DNA of 64,000 nucleotides from Gyrodactylus bullatarudis (taxonomy: Eukaryota; Platyhelminthes; Monogenea; Gyrodactylidea; Gyrodactylidae): contig SSNU01000205.1 in the NCBI GenBank assembly GCA_012064415.1, forward strand, positions 229,786 through 293,785, read 5' to 3'. A program made the position numbers and the translations under genes. Shown piece by piece: positions 1 through 12,700 of the stretch (positions are counted from its first letter, which is position 1; each line of letters starts with the position of its first letter). The notes below the pieces were generated by a model. It did not search any database, was not told the origin of the DNA, and saw only the letters and a list, made by a program, of their open reading frames with translations.

Positions 1-1471
1 TAAATCTTAGAATGCATAATTGATCTTCTAAGGAATTGATCCTCAGGACAGCAAAGTTGCAATAGATTTTCCAGATCTTACCCCAAGGGCAACATTGGTT
101 CTTTTTGAGGATTTTCTATCAATGCATAATATCCACATCTGTATAGTTAAGAGAAATTTCCCCCAAATTACTCCAACTATTCCATTCTTCCCTATGAATG
201 CCATGTAATCATTTTTTGATTTCTTTTCTTCTACTATTCTTCCCCCTACAAGTCCAACATTCTCACTCTTATTTTTTTCGGTTGTACATCGCCTTTCATC
301 TTTTTGTCAAGTTGATTGCCTCTCTCATGTCATCATCCTTCCTCTTCATTTTGTCAAAGTATAAATGTATTTTTCAAAAGAAGGCGTTCCTCTCCTTTCC
401 TACCACTACACACTGTTCTAGACTATAGAATAGTATACAGAGTTCTTCTTCTTGTATTTTAAGTTGTTCTCTTTGAAATAAATAGATGGGATGTGATAGA
501 AAGACAGGAGAGATAACTGTTATATACATACATATAATTATTATTCTGTTGTTGTTGTATTTGTGGTTGGAATAGGAAATGATGAAACCAACTCCAAAAA
601 GATGTATTTCATTTCAAGTTAGGTTAAAAGAGAGAGAGACATGAAGAATCCCTCCATCACTAATGTTTTTTATCATTACTACAGTACTTTCTATTTTTTA
701 CTTTAGTTAGTTTTTCTCCTTTCTGGTAAAAAAAACAAGAAATGAGATGAGAAAAAGAACAACACACATAAGAGATTTGATTAGTAATGTAAATGCGAAT
801 CGTTCTCATTTTTTCTCCTTCAGTTGTACAACATTTGAAATAATAGAAGCACTCCCTAAAAACAGTATTGCACACATAAATTGTAAATGTGAATGAACAA
901 ACTCTGTTTATATGTTTAACTGAATGAATGGAGTAGTAGTTAAAAATTCTCAGATCCCTCAATAACATAATACAGACATATGTAGATGAATTTATACAAC
1001 ATTTTCTTTGATAGATCTTGTATGAATAGGATTTAGAATAGGTACATTTAGAATATGCCTACAAGAAAATTACTGAGCAGACAATAGTGATTGAGCTGAA
1101 AAGAGACAGAGAGAACAGAAATAGCATAATAATAGTGAAAAAGAAACGGAAAATGTAGGCAATGTTATAAATAATTTATGACAAATATTATTATGGTGAT
1201 TACTCAAACTGTAACAATTTGTGAAGTACTTATTTGAAAAATTACTCATGATAAAATTGCATTCTAAAAAATTAAACAACTAAATATGATTATTTTTGAT
1301 AAAACATTAATGATACTTTTTTGAAGCATCTAAAAATGTATTCACCTCATGCCTGCTTACATTTCCTTTTTCAAATCCTTCTTCAGTGTAGTAATCTATC
1401 TATCTCAGATGAAAAGTAAAATAAACTCATTCTGATACCATAGTGAGTAGAATTTATTGAACCCTATTATA
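1..1471. other. Gene-free AT-rich stretch
   Basis: No supported exon or RNA gene. All open frames are short, AT-driven and without recognisable domains. Upstream exons of the ERG channel (a PAS domain would be expected) were looked for here and not seen. Confidence 0.6.
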
Positions 1472-2885
1472 AGTGAAAAAGGATGCCGAAAGTGTGAGGA
1501 ATAAGCGCTTTATTTCAGGCATACTCATCAGCCTCTTACATGCCAGATATATAGTACAAAAAACAAAGAAAATTAAAAATTGATCTTGATTGGCTCTCTT
1601 TAGGTGTTTGGGGGCGGGGTAATCTGTATATTATCACATTGTTTTTTTGGATGTTTGGTCCATTAATTGGTATTCCCACCCTAGGGTGAGAGTACCTCTG
1701 GAAAATACATGTTACCTTAAGGGTATTCATACATCTATTATAGTTATATTACATAATATGTATACTTTATGTTCATGATTACACATAAATGAGTTCATTT
1801 TNNNNNNNNNNNNNNNNNNNNNNNNNNNNNNNNNNNNNNNNNNNNNNNNNNNNNNNNNNNNNNNNNNNNNNNNNNNNNNNNNNNNNNNNNNNNNNNNNNN
1901 NNNNNNNNNNNNNNNNNNNNNNNNNNNNNNNNNNNNNNNNNNNNNNNNNNNNNNNNNNNNNNNNNNNNNNNNNNNNNNNNNNNNNNNNNNNNNNNNNNNN
2001 NNNNNNNNNNNNNNNNNNNNNNNNNNNNNNNNNNNNNNNNNNNNNNNNNNNNNNNNNNNNNNNNNNNNNNNNNNNNNNNNNNNNNNNNNNNNNNNNNNNN
2101 NNNNNNNNNNNNNNNNNNNNNNNNNNNNNNNNNNNNNNNNNNNNNNNNNNNNNNNNNNNNNNNNNNNNNNNNNNNNNNNNNNNNNNNNNNNNNNNNNNNN
2201 NNNNNNNNNNNNNNNNNNNNNNNNNNNNNNNNNNNNNNNNNNNNNNNNNNNNNNNNNNNNNNNNNNNNNNNNNNNNNNNNNNNNNNNNNNNNNNNNNNNN
2301 NNNNNNNNNNNNNNNNNNNNNNNNNNNNNNNNNNNNNNNNNNNNNNNNNNNNNNNNNNNNNNNNNNNNNNNNNNNNNNNNNNNNNNNNNNNNNNNNNNNN
2401 NNNNNNNNNNNNNNNNNNNNNNNNNNNNNNNNNNNNNNNNNTAAAATCACAAAATATTTCAGTTCAAGCCAATAATCAAAAGAATTTTCAGAATCAACTT
2501 ATACAGTGATTATTTCCTTTTTGTATTAAAAAAACCTTTTCACATAGTGTTATAAAAAATGAACTCATCTATGTGTAATCATGAACATAAAGTATACATA
2601 TTATGTAATATAACTATAATAGATGTATGAATACCCTTAAGGTAACATGTATTTTCCAGAGGTACTCTCACCCTAGGGTGGGAATACCAATTAATGGACC
2701 AAACATCCAAAAAAACAATGTGATAATATACAGATTACCCCGCCCCCAAACACCTAAAGAGAGCCAATCAAGATCAATTTTTAATTTTCTTTGTTTTTTG
2801 TACTATATATCTGGCATGTAAGAGGCTGATGAGTATGCCTGAAATAAAGCGCTTATTCCTCACACTTTCGGCATCCTTTTTCACT
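1472..2885. repeat. Long inverted repeat (foldback) around assembly gap
   Basis: Arms at 1472-1801 and 2556-2885 are reverse complements over about 330 bp with very few differences (one is seen near the inner end). The spacer is mostly unsequenced (N from 1802 to 2441) plus about 114 bp of AT-rich sequence. The outer part of each arm carries a CTGATGAG...GAAATAAAG motif that recurs elsewhere in the window. Either a foldback/long-TIR transposon or a scaffolding duplication could give this structure; the gap prevents a decision. Confidence 0.75.
1802..2441. other. Assembly gap (640 N)
   Basis: A run of N. Nothing can be read. It lies exactly between the two arms of a long inverted repeat, which is a common reason for assembly failure. 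Confidence 0.99.
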
Positions 2886-5640
2886 CATTATGCTCTCAAC
2901 GTTTGCACAACTAACCAATGATATTACGAATCAGTTACGAACCCTATTATCTTACAAATCGGGCTATTATTTCAAATTCATGCTCCTCTTAAAAGAAATT
3001 CCACAATCGAATTTTCGAGTTATTCGGTAAAAGCTGAAAACCTGACAGAGAAAAACATGAACGAGATGGTAAAATAAAAATGAGTTCCCCTTTTTCTTGA
3101 TTGAAATTCATAAAAAGCTATTCAAAATTAAAAATTGCTGTCCCAAATCGAGGGATTTCTTTAACCAATGGAAGAGTAGAAAAGGTTGCATTGTAAGAGT
3201 ATAAAATTCAAGCCCGGGAAATAAAACAGCGAAATAAAACGTTTATCACTTATTATTCGCTTGTTTTCTAATCTTCCTCGTGAATCCAAATCAGAAAAGT
3301 AATATCTTAGATTAAACTTCTCGAGACTTTTAAGTTTCCACTCAATTTTGAGCCTATTTAAACACAGGAAAATAATCTACCCCAATTCGGATGCAGTAGA
3401 CCTCAAAGTATCCAAAGTGTAAACTACTTTCATCATTAAGTCGAATATTTTTCATATAAGACTGTGTTACTAATTGAAAATTCAAGTTTATTGAGTTTTG
3501 TCCAAAATGTATGCTTACAAAGGATGATGATTCTCTTTTGATAAAGACCAAATAACTTGAACTCTTTTGATGTTCCTTCAGTTTGATATCATTTCAAGAC
3601 GAAAGAGTATGACAAGATCATCTCGTGATCGAATCAACTGCTTCAAAATTAAATTTTTGCGTGCATTTATCCTCATAAAATACAAATTTCGATATTTATC
3701 AGGAAAATTTACTGTCTAATTTCTATTATAATATCAATTAGAAATTGAATTCTTTTGTTTCTGACACATGAAAACTCTTGCAGCCTTTGGCAAAATTGTT
3801 TGTTTACCTTCTTCAGTGCTTGTACCCTCAACACTCTCCAATTTTATCTAAAAACCTTAGTATCCATGTATCTGCTAAATCAATCATTTATAAATAGACT
3901 TCTTTTCTTTCATTATCTTTCCTAGCCAACGACTTGTAATTCATGTTATTAGCTTTAATTAAAAGCCAGTAATTCGTTCAATACTGCTAAAAAATCTTTC
4001 GACAAAAAATAGGAGCACAAAAGTTGAATAAGAATATTCGAAACTTTTGAAAAGATATCTATCATGCAGTAATATGCATTAATTTACTCTAAACATTATT
4101 ATTGCGTCGTTATCATAATACATAGGACTATATATTTTCTTCTTTTTCATTCTTTCCTATAATACACTCAAGTTTAAAATGCATACAAACATTTCGGATA
4201 TTTTTAGAATTCTTAGCGAAGCAGTAAACTGGAATGATAATTCAAGAATGAATAATGATTCAGTTTTTTTCAACAAAACAACTCAACATATAATTATAAT
4301 ACGTTCATACCAATTCTGTAATATTTTTCAAAAAGAATTCCCTATCAAAGACTTTTGCCTACAAATTGGAGAATTAATTTTAGATTTACTAGGAACTCGT
4401 TCTATGCAAAAGCCAGTCATTGAATTATTCTAGCCTATGCAATCAAAAGGATGATGATACATAAGAATAATGAAAAAATAAGAAAAGGTGTTTGCTCATG
4501 TACCCTCTCTATGGATACTGTTTGAATAAAACTTTTTAGCATTTTCACTCCTCATATATATAAATACAGCTTGGATAGAAGAAATGCATTTTTTGCTAAT
4601 GTTTCCCCCTTTTTTCACAATTTCTCTACAATGGGCATTATAATTGAAATTTCCTATTGATTAGTTATTATACTCTTTACATAAAAGGAAATCATTACTT
4701 TTTTAGGAGACAAACATTTTTCTTCTCACACAGAGTGACTTGTAACTTGTAAATTTCAACATCTATACAATTGGTGTTGAACAAAAAAAGAGGCGTATAA
4801 ACTTTACTATATATAGTTAGTTATTTTGTAAAGGAGCGAGAATTATTATATGGTAGTACCTACTTCTCTTACATAATCATAGGTATCATCATATGAACCA
4901 AAAAAAGGGGGCATATCCTGGCCAGTAGTACTGTATAATATAATATAATGCCAAAACTCTCTCTAGCTATTGCCAATGTTGTTCTTGTTGATTATTATTC
5001 TCAGAAATTATGATTTGTTGTTTTCTATTACACTAATCTTTTCATAAATAGATATGCACTGTATAATACAGTAGAAATATATATAAATATGCTCCTTGCC
5101 TTGTTGATGTGTTGTCTTTGAGTAGGGAGATTTACCTCTTAATATGATATATATATACTTGAATATTAGTGTTAGTAATTTATAGCATCACCATGGTTAT
5201 GAGAATCCTATTTCCACTATTTTTTGTTGTGAAAATGTAACAAATTGAAATTCTGAAAGTTTTATATAATCATAGACTCTCTCAACTGTCTTCTTATAGC
5301 TAGCTCACATTTAATGGTAATAAAAAAACTGTTGAGATGAACTTTATTACCAAAGTATAATAAAATACTATCGATAAATCACTCTATAAAGGAAGTTGTA
5401 AAAAATCTTGATCCCTAATTTGACTCAGGTGTCATCCCTCCTTAAAGGAAATGCAGACTATATTCATTTATCAACCTAACTATGATACAGAAGGATATAT
5501 CATTGTTGTTAAAAAATAAAATATTTTTAAAAAAGTATTTAACTGAGTAATAAAATCCCCCACTAGGAGTTAACCACTTTTAGTGAACACGAATAGAGAA
5601 ATAGGTTTATAATTTTGGATCAAATAGTTCTTCAGAGTGT
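2886..5640. other. Gene-free stretch with repeat fragments
   Basis: No exon with splice sites and a recognisable protein was found. Around 3810-3860 is a fragment related to the repeats at 24.7 kb and 36.3 kb (shared CTTCTTCAGTG on the plus strand and a downstream TCTAAAAACC). An 84-codon open frame at 4179-4433 has no recognisable domain and AT-driven composition; it is not called. Confidence 0.55.
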
Positions 5641-5700
5641 TATTCGGCATATATTGCTACCCGACCATGTTGTCTTCTGATCTAATTATAGGAAAAAAAT
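5641..5700 (+). repeat. Fragment of GCTTGCTACC-type MITE
   Basis: The stretch holding TGCTACCCGACCATGTTG and TCTTCTGATC matches the terminal repeat of the small inverted-repeat elements at 12.4, 41.4 and 50.2 kb. Only one end is present. Confidence 0.45.
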
Positions 5701-5714
5701 GGAGAAAAGTGTGT

Positions 5715-6262
5715 AAAGCTAGTTTTTGGAATTTCGAAAATGCACCAAATTTCCACTTTTTCAAGATTTGATCTCAATTTTTTTATCAATTTCGATTATT
5801 CGAAGCAGTTAAGCAATGTTATTTGGGATCAACATTAGACAAAGAATTCGAATTTGGCCATAGATATAGCGAAGATTTTACTGTTTCAGAGAAAAAGTTA
5901 AACTTGCCTTCGTGATAATCGAAAAATTTAAATAGTTCGATTTCCCACAGTAATGACTCAGTGAACTTTTGCAGGTGAATTCGAATTCTTCGTTTAATGT
6001 TGATCCCAAATATCATCACTTAACTGCTTTGAATCATCGAAATTGATAAAAATTTCGAGCTCAAAACTTGAAAAAGTGGAAATCTGGTGCATTTTAGAAA
6101 TTCGAAAAACGGGCTAATTTTGGTTGAATTTTCTTTTTCCACATCTTATTAGCTCATTCCATTTTAGAATAAAAATTTTTTTTCTGTGAATCTGTGGAGA
6201 AAAATATCGAGTCTTTTGTAAAAATATAATAAATTCTCATCTTCATATCAATTAGGTTTAGT
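5715..6262. repeat. Palindromic foldback element, copy 1
   Basis: Left arm (about 5730-5890) and right arm (about 5955-6120) are imperfect reverse complements. The shared core reads ATGCACCAAATTTCCAC on the left and its complement on the right. The right flank ends with the family terminus AAATTCTCATCTTCAT. A fuller copy is at 40.4-41.1 kb, and partial copies lie at 18.9 and 38.8 kb. There is no coding capacity; this is a non-autonomous palindromic repeat family. Confidence 0.7.
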
Positions 6263-6541
6263 ATTTCTTACAAATTATACTACAGCAGTTATAGTGATTG
6301 TTATATAAAAAACTTATTACAGTAATAACTCTGATTTTATATAATTGATTACTTGAAGGAGAATTTTTTCGCTAGACGAAATCTTGTATTGAAATAAAAT
6401 TTAAATCACGATTAGATTAAAAATAGCATTTGGATTAGTTCAGGTAACAAGAAGTAGGTTTAATCAAGGAACTTTTACATCCTTCAATTAAGCTTTCTCT
6501 ATCTACATGTTTTTAGCTATTTTTGAATTCACTTATTGTAG

Positions 6542-6799
6542 CGGGAACAACTTGGCTACAGAATATTTCCAAATTCATCCATCATGGTACACTATTATCA
6601 GTATTGGTCAAAGGGTCAACTCTTAATGCAACAGGAAATCAACAAAACGTTCAGAGTTTATACACCTCCCCGAAACCGTTTCATCATAACGATCCATTTC
6701 TCAAGAGGGTCAGTGATGTTGAGAAAACTTCCATTTATGCTGTTTCTCCAGATTCAATTGAATTATTCAAAAGTGCTTCATCTGGCGATTCAGATACAT
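6542..6799 (+). CDS. ERG channel exon: N-terminal cytoplasmic linker (a)
   Basis: Acceptor TTATTGTAG ends at 6541; donor CAT|GTACGT is at 6800. It is open in one frame and encodes a polar linker starting [11 protein letters not shown]. It begins with two bases of a split codon, so an upstream exon must exist. No PAS residues are seen. The assignment rests on phase continuity with the next exons rather than homology. Confidence 0.65.
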
Positions 6800-9700
6800 G
6801 TACGTTAAATGTGAAATAAAGCCTTTTTTTTTTTTTTTTATAAAATTAATCCTTTAGCCTTGAATGAAAACCTTAATGTAAATAAAGGAGCTCGTAAGCT
6901 TCCCAAACAAATTAGCTCAACAGAATCAGATATTTATAAGATAGAAGAAACAACATTTGTAAAAAGAAAAATGACTCAAAGCTCTGATTCTCAAACAAGT
7001 GCCAAATATGATCCTATTCGAATTACTCATGATCAAAATGATTTTGAGAAGAAACCTCATCGATCCCTACATTCCACACAGACAAAACACATTCCTGAAA
7101 AGTTTACCAAGGTAGTTCAAATTTCTTCTTCCAGACATGAATTTTTTCTCATTCCCCCTCTCTGATTAGATGCTATCGACAGAGGAGGAGAAGAATCTCA
7201 AGACTAGGAGAAATGATTTCAAGATTCCCTTTTGTACCTTTCGTCACGATGGTCTCGGAAAAAATATTTGGGACTGGTTTGTATTGGCTCTGGTTGTGTA
7301 CACAGCTGTTTTTACACCTTATTCTGCATCCTTTCTATCTCAGGAACTTTTGGAAAATACAGTGAGTAAAATTGATGATTAATTCCAAAGATGATCCCAA
7401 AGAAATATTAATTTATTTTAAAATAACTCTTATTTATTATTATTTTTACTTTTTGCTGGAACTGTCTGATTCAACTATCGATACTGAATTGATTTTTAAG
7501 AGTGGCGATTCCGTCATTAGGATGAAACTGTTTAATATTTTATTGAAAAGAATTTAATATCTGCCTAGTTCTCTCCTTCTTGACAATACAGCTCAAAGTG
7601 ATGCTTTGAAGAAAGTCATATATGCTACTTTCGAAGTGAAAACTCCCTACCGTGTATATGTTACCGTGAGTTTGGGAAATCAGTGAGTGTTGGTAATTCA
7701 CTAGTGTATGTTGGTAATCAGTGTATCTTTAGTGAATCTAGCTAATAAGCCCTTATTACCCAAACTCACTGAGAAGGTCAGTGAATTGTAGGAAGTGTTT
7801 GTCTGAGGGATTGATTTTCAAAGAAAAATTTTTAAAATGCAAAGATGATTCAATAAGTTCAAGCCCTGAATACGAAATTCTATTTATACTACAAATACAA
7901 ATTTCATACACCTTTTTATATTTTGATTCCCATTGGCTTTCTTAAGGGTATTGTCACTTTTTCCATGAATTTACTTCAATCGAAACATAATCGGTTTAAA
8001 AATGGACGTCAAAGAATGGCGATTAAAATTCGAAAAATATCTAGAAGAAATAAAATCTACCAAATTATCATCTCTATTGTCAAAATTAGAAATAGACACC
8101 ATGATCGACCGGATATTGCTTCTCAAAAGCAACTCATGCTCCAAAGTTCCACAGGATTTTAAGCTTCTTAAGAAGTACGACTATTTAGAAGAAGAGGGAA
8201 AGAGATTTCTTATTGAACCAAGAAGTCTCGATTCAAACAAGGTAATCAGATATGCTGCTCAAGAAGACGTTTTCGATATTCTTTATGAGGCCCATCTTAA
8301 AACTGGACACGGTGGCCGAGATCGGATGGTCTACGATATAAGGGTGAAATGGAAGAATATTACATACTCTCAAATCCAGAAGTTTTTGAATCTGTGTATC
8401 ACTTGTCAAAAGTCAAAAGGTTCCCGCAATAAGAAATTAGTCGTAAAGCCAATCATTTCTGAAAATTTCAACTCAAGAGCACAAGTTGATTTGATCGATT
8501 TTCAATCGAATCCTGATGGGGATTATAAATTCATTCTTGTTTACCAAGACCATTTGACTAAATTCGTGAATATTTATCCACTCAGGAATAAGAAGGCTGA
8601 GAGCGTCGCTGAGGTTCTAAAAAGAATTTTTTCAACTTTTGGCTCCCCTGACATCCTTCAGAGTGATAATGGACGAGAGTTCGTCAATAAGGTCATAGAT
8701 TCTCTAAAAGTATTTTGGCCAAATATGAAGATTGTTCATGGATCCCCAAGACACTCACAAAGCCAGGGGAGTGTTGAAAGGGCAAATAGAGATATTCAAA
8801 ACATGCTTGCGGCCTGGATGGCTGATAATAATACAAACAACTGGTCTGATGGAATTCTTGATGTGCAGATGGCTAAAAACAACTCATTACATGCAGGAAT
8901 AAAGATGAGTCCATATGAAGCTGTCTTTGGAAGAAGAATGAAGACAGATCAAACTGCCCTTGAATCCCCGATACAAGAGGAAAACTTGGGTGATGCGGAC
9001 GATTTTGAAGAAATTAATCTTGATGATTATTTCGATGAATTTGAAGTTAAAATTAACAGTGCTCGTAAAACTTGTTTGGAAAATCTCAAACTGCAGGAAA
9101 GAAAGATGTTGGCAAATTCAGAGAAGAAAATTCATACTTTCAAGGTAGGAGACAACTGCAGCATTCAAATTCCTGACGTTGATAGAGGAAGGGGCGATTT
9201 TAAATCTATAATTGGTGTAATAACTGAAAGTAACGAACAAAATGGTCTTTACAAAGTTGGAACTATTTATGGTACCCTGAATAAATTGGTAGCAGCTAAT
9301 CAATTAGATGTGGTTTCTGAAAAATTTTACGACATCTCTAGTGTCAAAGAAAATGAGTGTTCATTAAGAGAGATAAATGCCAAATTTTCCCTTGGAAATG
9401 GACAAGGAATATTCAAATGTAATTGTATTAGAAATTGTAAAACACTCACCTGTAAATGTAAAAAGAATCAAGTTTTATGTAACTCTAGATGCCATCATTC
9501 TCTTCCTTGTGGCAATAAATAAATTATTCATTTTTTCTCATTATTTTTAATCAATTGGTTGAGTTGATGAACTCACTGACTTTCTCAGTGAGTTTGGGTA
9601 ATAAGGGCTTATTAGCTAGATTCACTAAAGATACATTGATTACCAACATACACTAGTGAATTACCAACACTCACTGATTTCCCAAACTCACGGTAACATA

Positions 9701-12700
9701 TACACTGTGTACAACTAATTGGAAACTCGGTTTACACAAGTGATAAACACGTTACAATGTGCACACTAGAATTGCAAAGAACTAAATTTCTACTGCATTT
9801 ATAGTGCTCATCAAAAAAATGTTTACACTATTATTTGGCCTTTATGCCCTTATTATAATTCATCATAAAACAAATTTCATATCATTAAGAAGATAATTTA
9901 ATTTTCTTACTGTTAATATAAAAATACTGTATTTGTATTTTTATCATTCATAAGTTGTAAAATTCAAATTTCATTTTTTTCATTGAAATTCAAAACAACA
10001 TATTAAATGTTTACACTTTTTATTTTGTAAAGTCACCGTTATTCATGACAACAGCAATACATCTTTTTGGCATTGATTTGTATAGGCTTTCTATGATATC
10101 CTTTTCTATTAAACTCCACTCTTTAATTATTTTCAAGACCAATTCTTCTTTGTTCAAAAATATCTTTCCATTCTCATAAACTTTTCGTGATAAAATTCCC
10201 CAGAGTTTCTCGATGGGATTCAAATCTGGACTTCTAGCTGGCCAATCTAAAAGTTTAATATTTTGCTCGAAAAACCAATTTTTCGTCGAAATAGAACGAT
10301 GACAAGGTGCATTATCCTGCTAAAATATGAGGTCCTCTTTTTCTATTTCTTCTTTGAACGGCAAAAGTTGATCTTCAAGCAACTTTTGATAAGAAATTGA
10401 ATTGAGTTTTCCATCTATTATTACTAGACTGCCTGTACTTTTAGATGTCATGAATACCCAAACCATTACACTCCCGCCATCGAAACCTCTCTTGATGCGT
10501 GTAGGTTTTGGCAACGATTTGTCAATCCAGCATGATGTTAATCCATCAGGACCATCTAAATTAAATTTTTTCTCATCTGAAAAAATTATTTTTGACCAAT
10601 CTTGGTTTTGAACAATTTTATCAGTTTTCCATCCCTTTCTAAAATCTTTGTCTTCATTTTTGAGATTAGGAACGCTTTTGGGTTTCACCCAATAGATATT
10701 TGAACATTTTTTCAAATAACGCTGAATAGATCCTGCACTACAATTCAACTGGAGTTGGGATTTTATCTGAGAGGATGAAAACATTTTTTTAGTGGCAAGA
10801 AATTTAATTTTTTTCCCAATGCGTTCGGAATCAAGCTCTTTCGACCTCTTCGTCTAGGATTCTTTTTCGGATTCCTTGGTTTATTGATATACATAATTGT
10901 TTGATGACTACATCCAATCTCTCTTGCAACTTTTCGTAAACTATAGCCAGCTTCCAACAGGTTTAAAGCTTGATCTCTTTCGGATGATGTCAGCTTCGAA
11001 TTTTTCGTTCTTTTAGTCATCATAAATAAATATTTTTTAATTTCAAAGATCTAGTTATATAATTCAGTAGTTTATGAATATAGATTGTGATGCTTGAACC
11101 TTTATCACACGTATTCACAGAAAAAATATCAGTTAAAAAGAGTAAAAATTTAATATGTTGTTTTGAATTTCAATGAAAAAAATGAAATTTGAATTTTACA
11201 ACTTATGAATGATAAAAATACAAATACAGTATTTTTATATTAACAGTAAGAAAATTAAATTATCTTCTTAATGATATGAAATTTGTTTTATGATGAATTA
11301 TAATAAGGGCATAAAGGCCAAATAATAGTGTAAACATTTTTTTTGATGAGCACTATACATCTATTTGAAATGTAACAAAAAAAACTAGTGGCACAATCAC
11401 ACCTCAGAATTCTTTGGCCCCCTGAAAATGAGGCTTCCTTTGAGGGAGTTCGGATAGATAGAGATCCATCAGGGACTTTTTGGAAATCTTATCTTCTTTT
11501 AATGGCTGTTTGGATGCCTTTATTGATTACAATATTATGTATCATTGATCCTTAATGAATTTTGGCCTTTTTCAGTTGTGGTGAACTGTTCGCGAATAGA
11601 AATGACTCCATCGAATGATTATGTCTAAATTATAGAGTTTGCCGTTTCTAATAGGTTTTCAACTTCTGACAAATGGCATCCCAGAGATGCGTATGCATGA
11701 GTTATTTCAGGGTTTATAACTTGAAATCATATCAAGTGTGAAGCCTGCACCATCTTGACTCAATGAAGCGAATTCTTAAATTCATATCTCCAATTACATA
11801 AGACGAATAGGATGTGGTCTAAAACTTGAGCTTCCACATTGACCAATTAGTTGTACAGTGTATAGGAGTTTCCACTCTGAACATAACATATATACATTGT
11901 TAGATCATTTATCGGAAATAAATTTCTATGGAGTCATTTTTGGAATTAACCAAACAACTTTTTATCAAAATGAATTATTCTACAGAATAAAGAATGTTTT
12001 AATTAGTTTAATTGCACTAAAAATTCAATCATCAAATTAAATTTCTTCAAATATCGAATTTTAACTATTCAAACTATTTTTTCTATAAAAATGAGAATAG
12101 ATAACTGAAAGAAATCAGGAATGCATCCTCTTTGGTTTTTATGTGAACCCCTAAGTGCCTTTATTCAAACACAAAAAATACATCCTTGAAATAATCAAGT
12201 AGATTCAGGATTTCAACCAGATCTAGTTTGGCCAAAGAAATTAAAAAATATGCTCTCCACAATCGCTTCTAATCCCAAATAGTAGTATTTAACTCCTTCA
12301 TAGACTCCTCAAGCATAAACTTTTTGCAAATTTTCAAAAAACAATCTTAACATTTATAGGATTTTAAAAACATTTGTCTTTCTGACAATTTGGAGAAAAA
12401 ATAAAATATTGAATTTTTTGACTATAACGTTGTTCGCTTGCTACCTGACTATGTTGTCTTCTGGCTTGTATTGGTCTATATGTAGAAAATTTTGAGGTAG
12501 AGAAAGATGTAGTATTTCTTGAAAAACAAGGATTATAAAAATTAAAGTTATTATTATAATTCTCGGATTTTAGCCTCTGGTCTTCAACCTCTCTGGGTTA
12601 GAAGATATGCTTTTATTGTTAAAAATTTCCTCATGACCTCCTCTCCGATCGAACATAACTATAATTTCAGGCCCCAATCTTTTAAAAAATCCTTCCTTCT

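Noticed and set aside
1536..2821. Two identical 64-codon frames on opposite strands
   Set aside because: They are the two arms of the inverted repeat; no domain, and identical only because the DNA is duplicated.
4179..4433. 84-codon open frame
   Set aside because: AT-driven composition, no splice partner, no domain recognised.
6584..6808. Overlapping frame inside the first ERG linker exon
   Set aside because: Out of phase with the downstream channel exons; a shadow frame.
8002..9522. Reading the integrase as part of an LTR retrotransposon or retrovirus
   Set aside because: No gag, protease or reverse transcriptase, and the flanks are inverted, not direct, long repeats.
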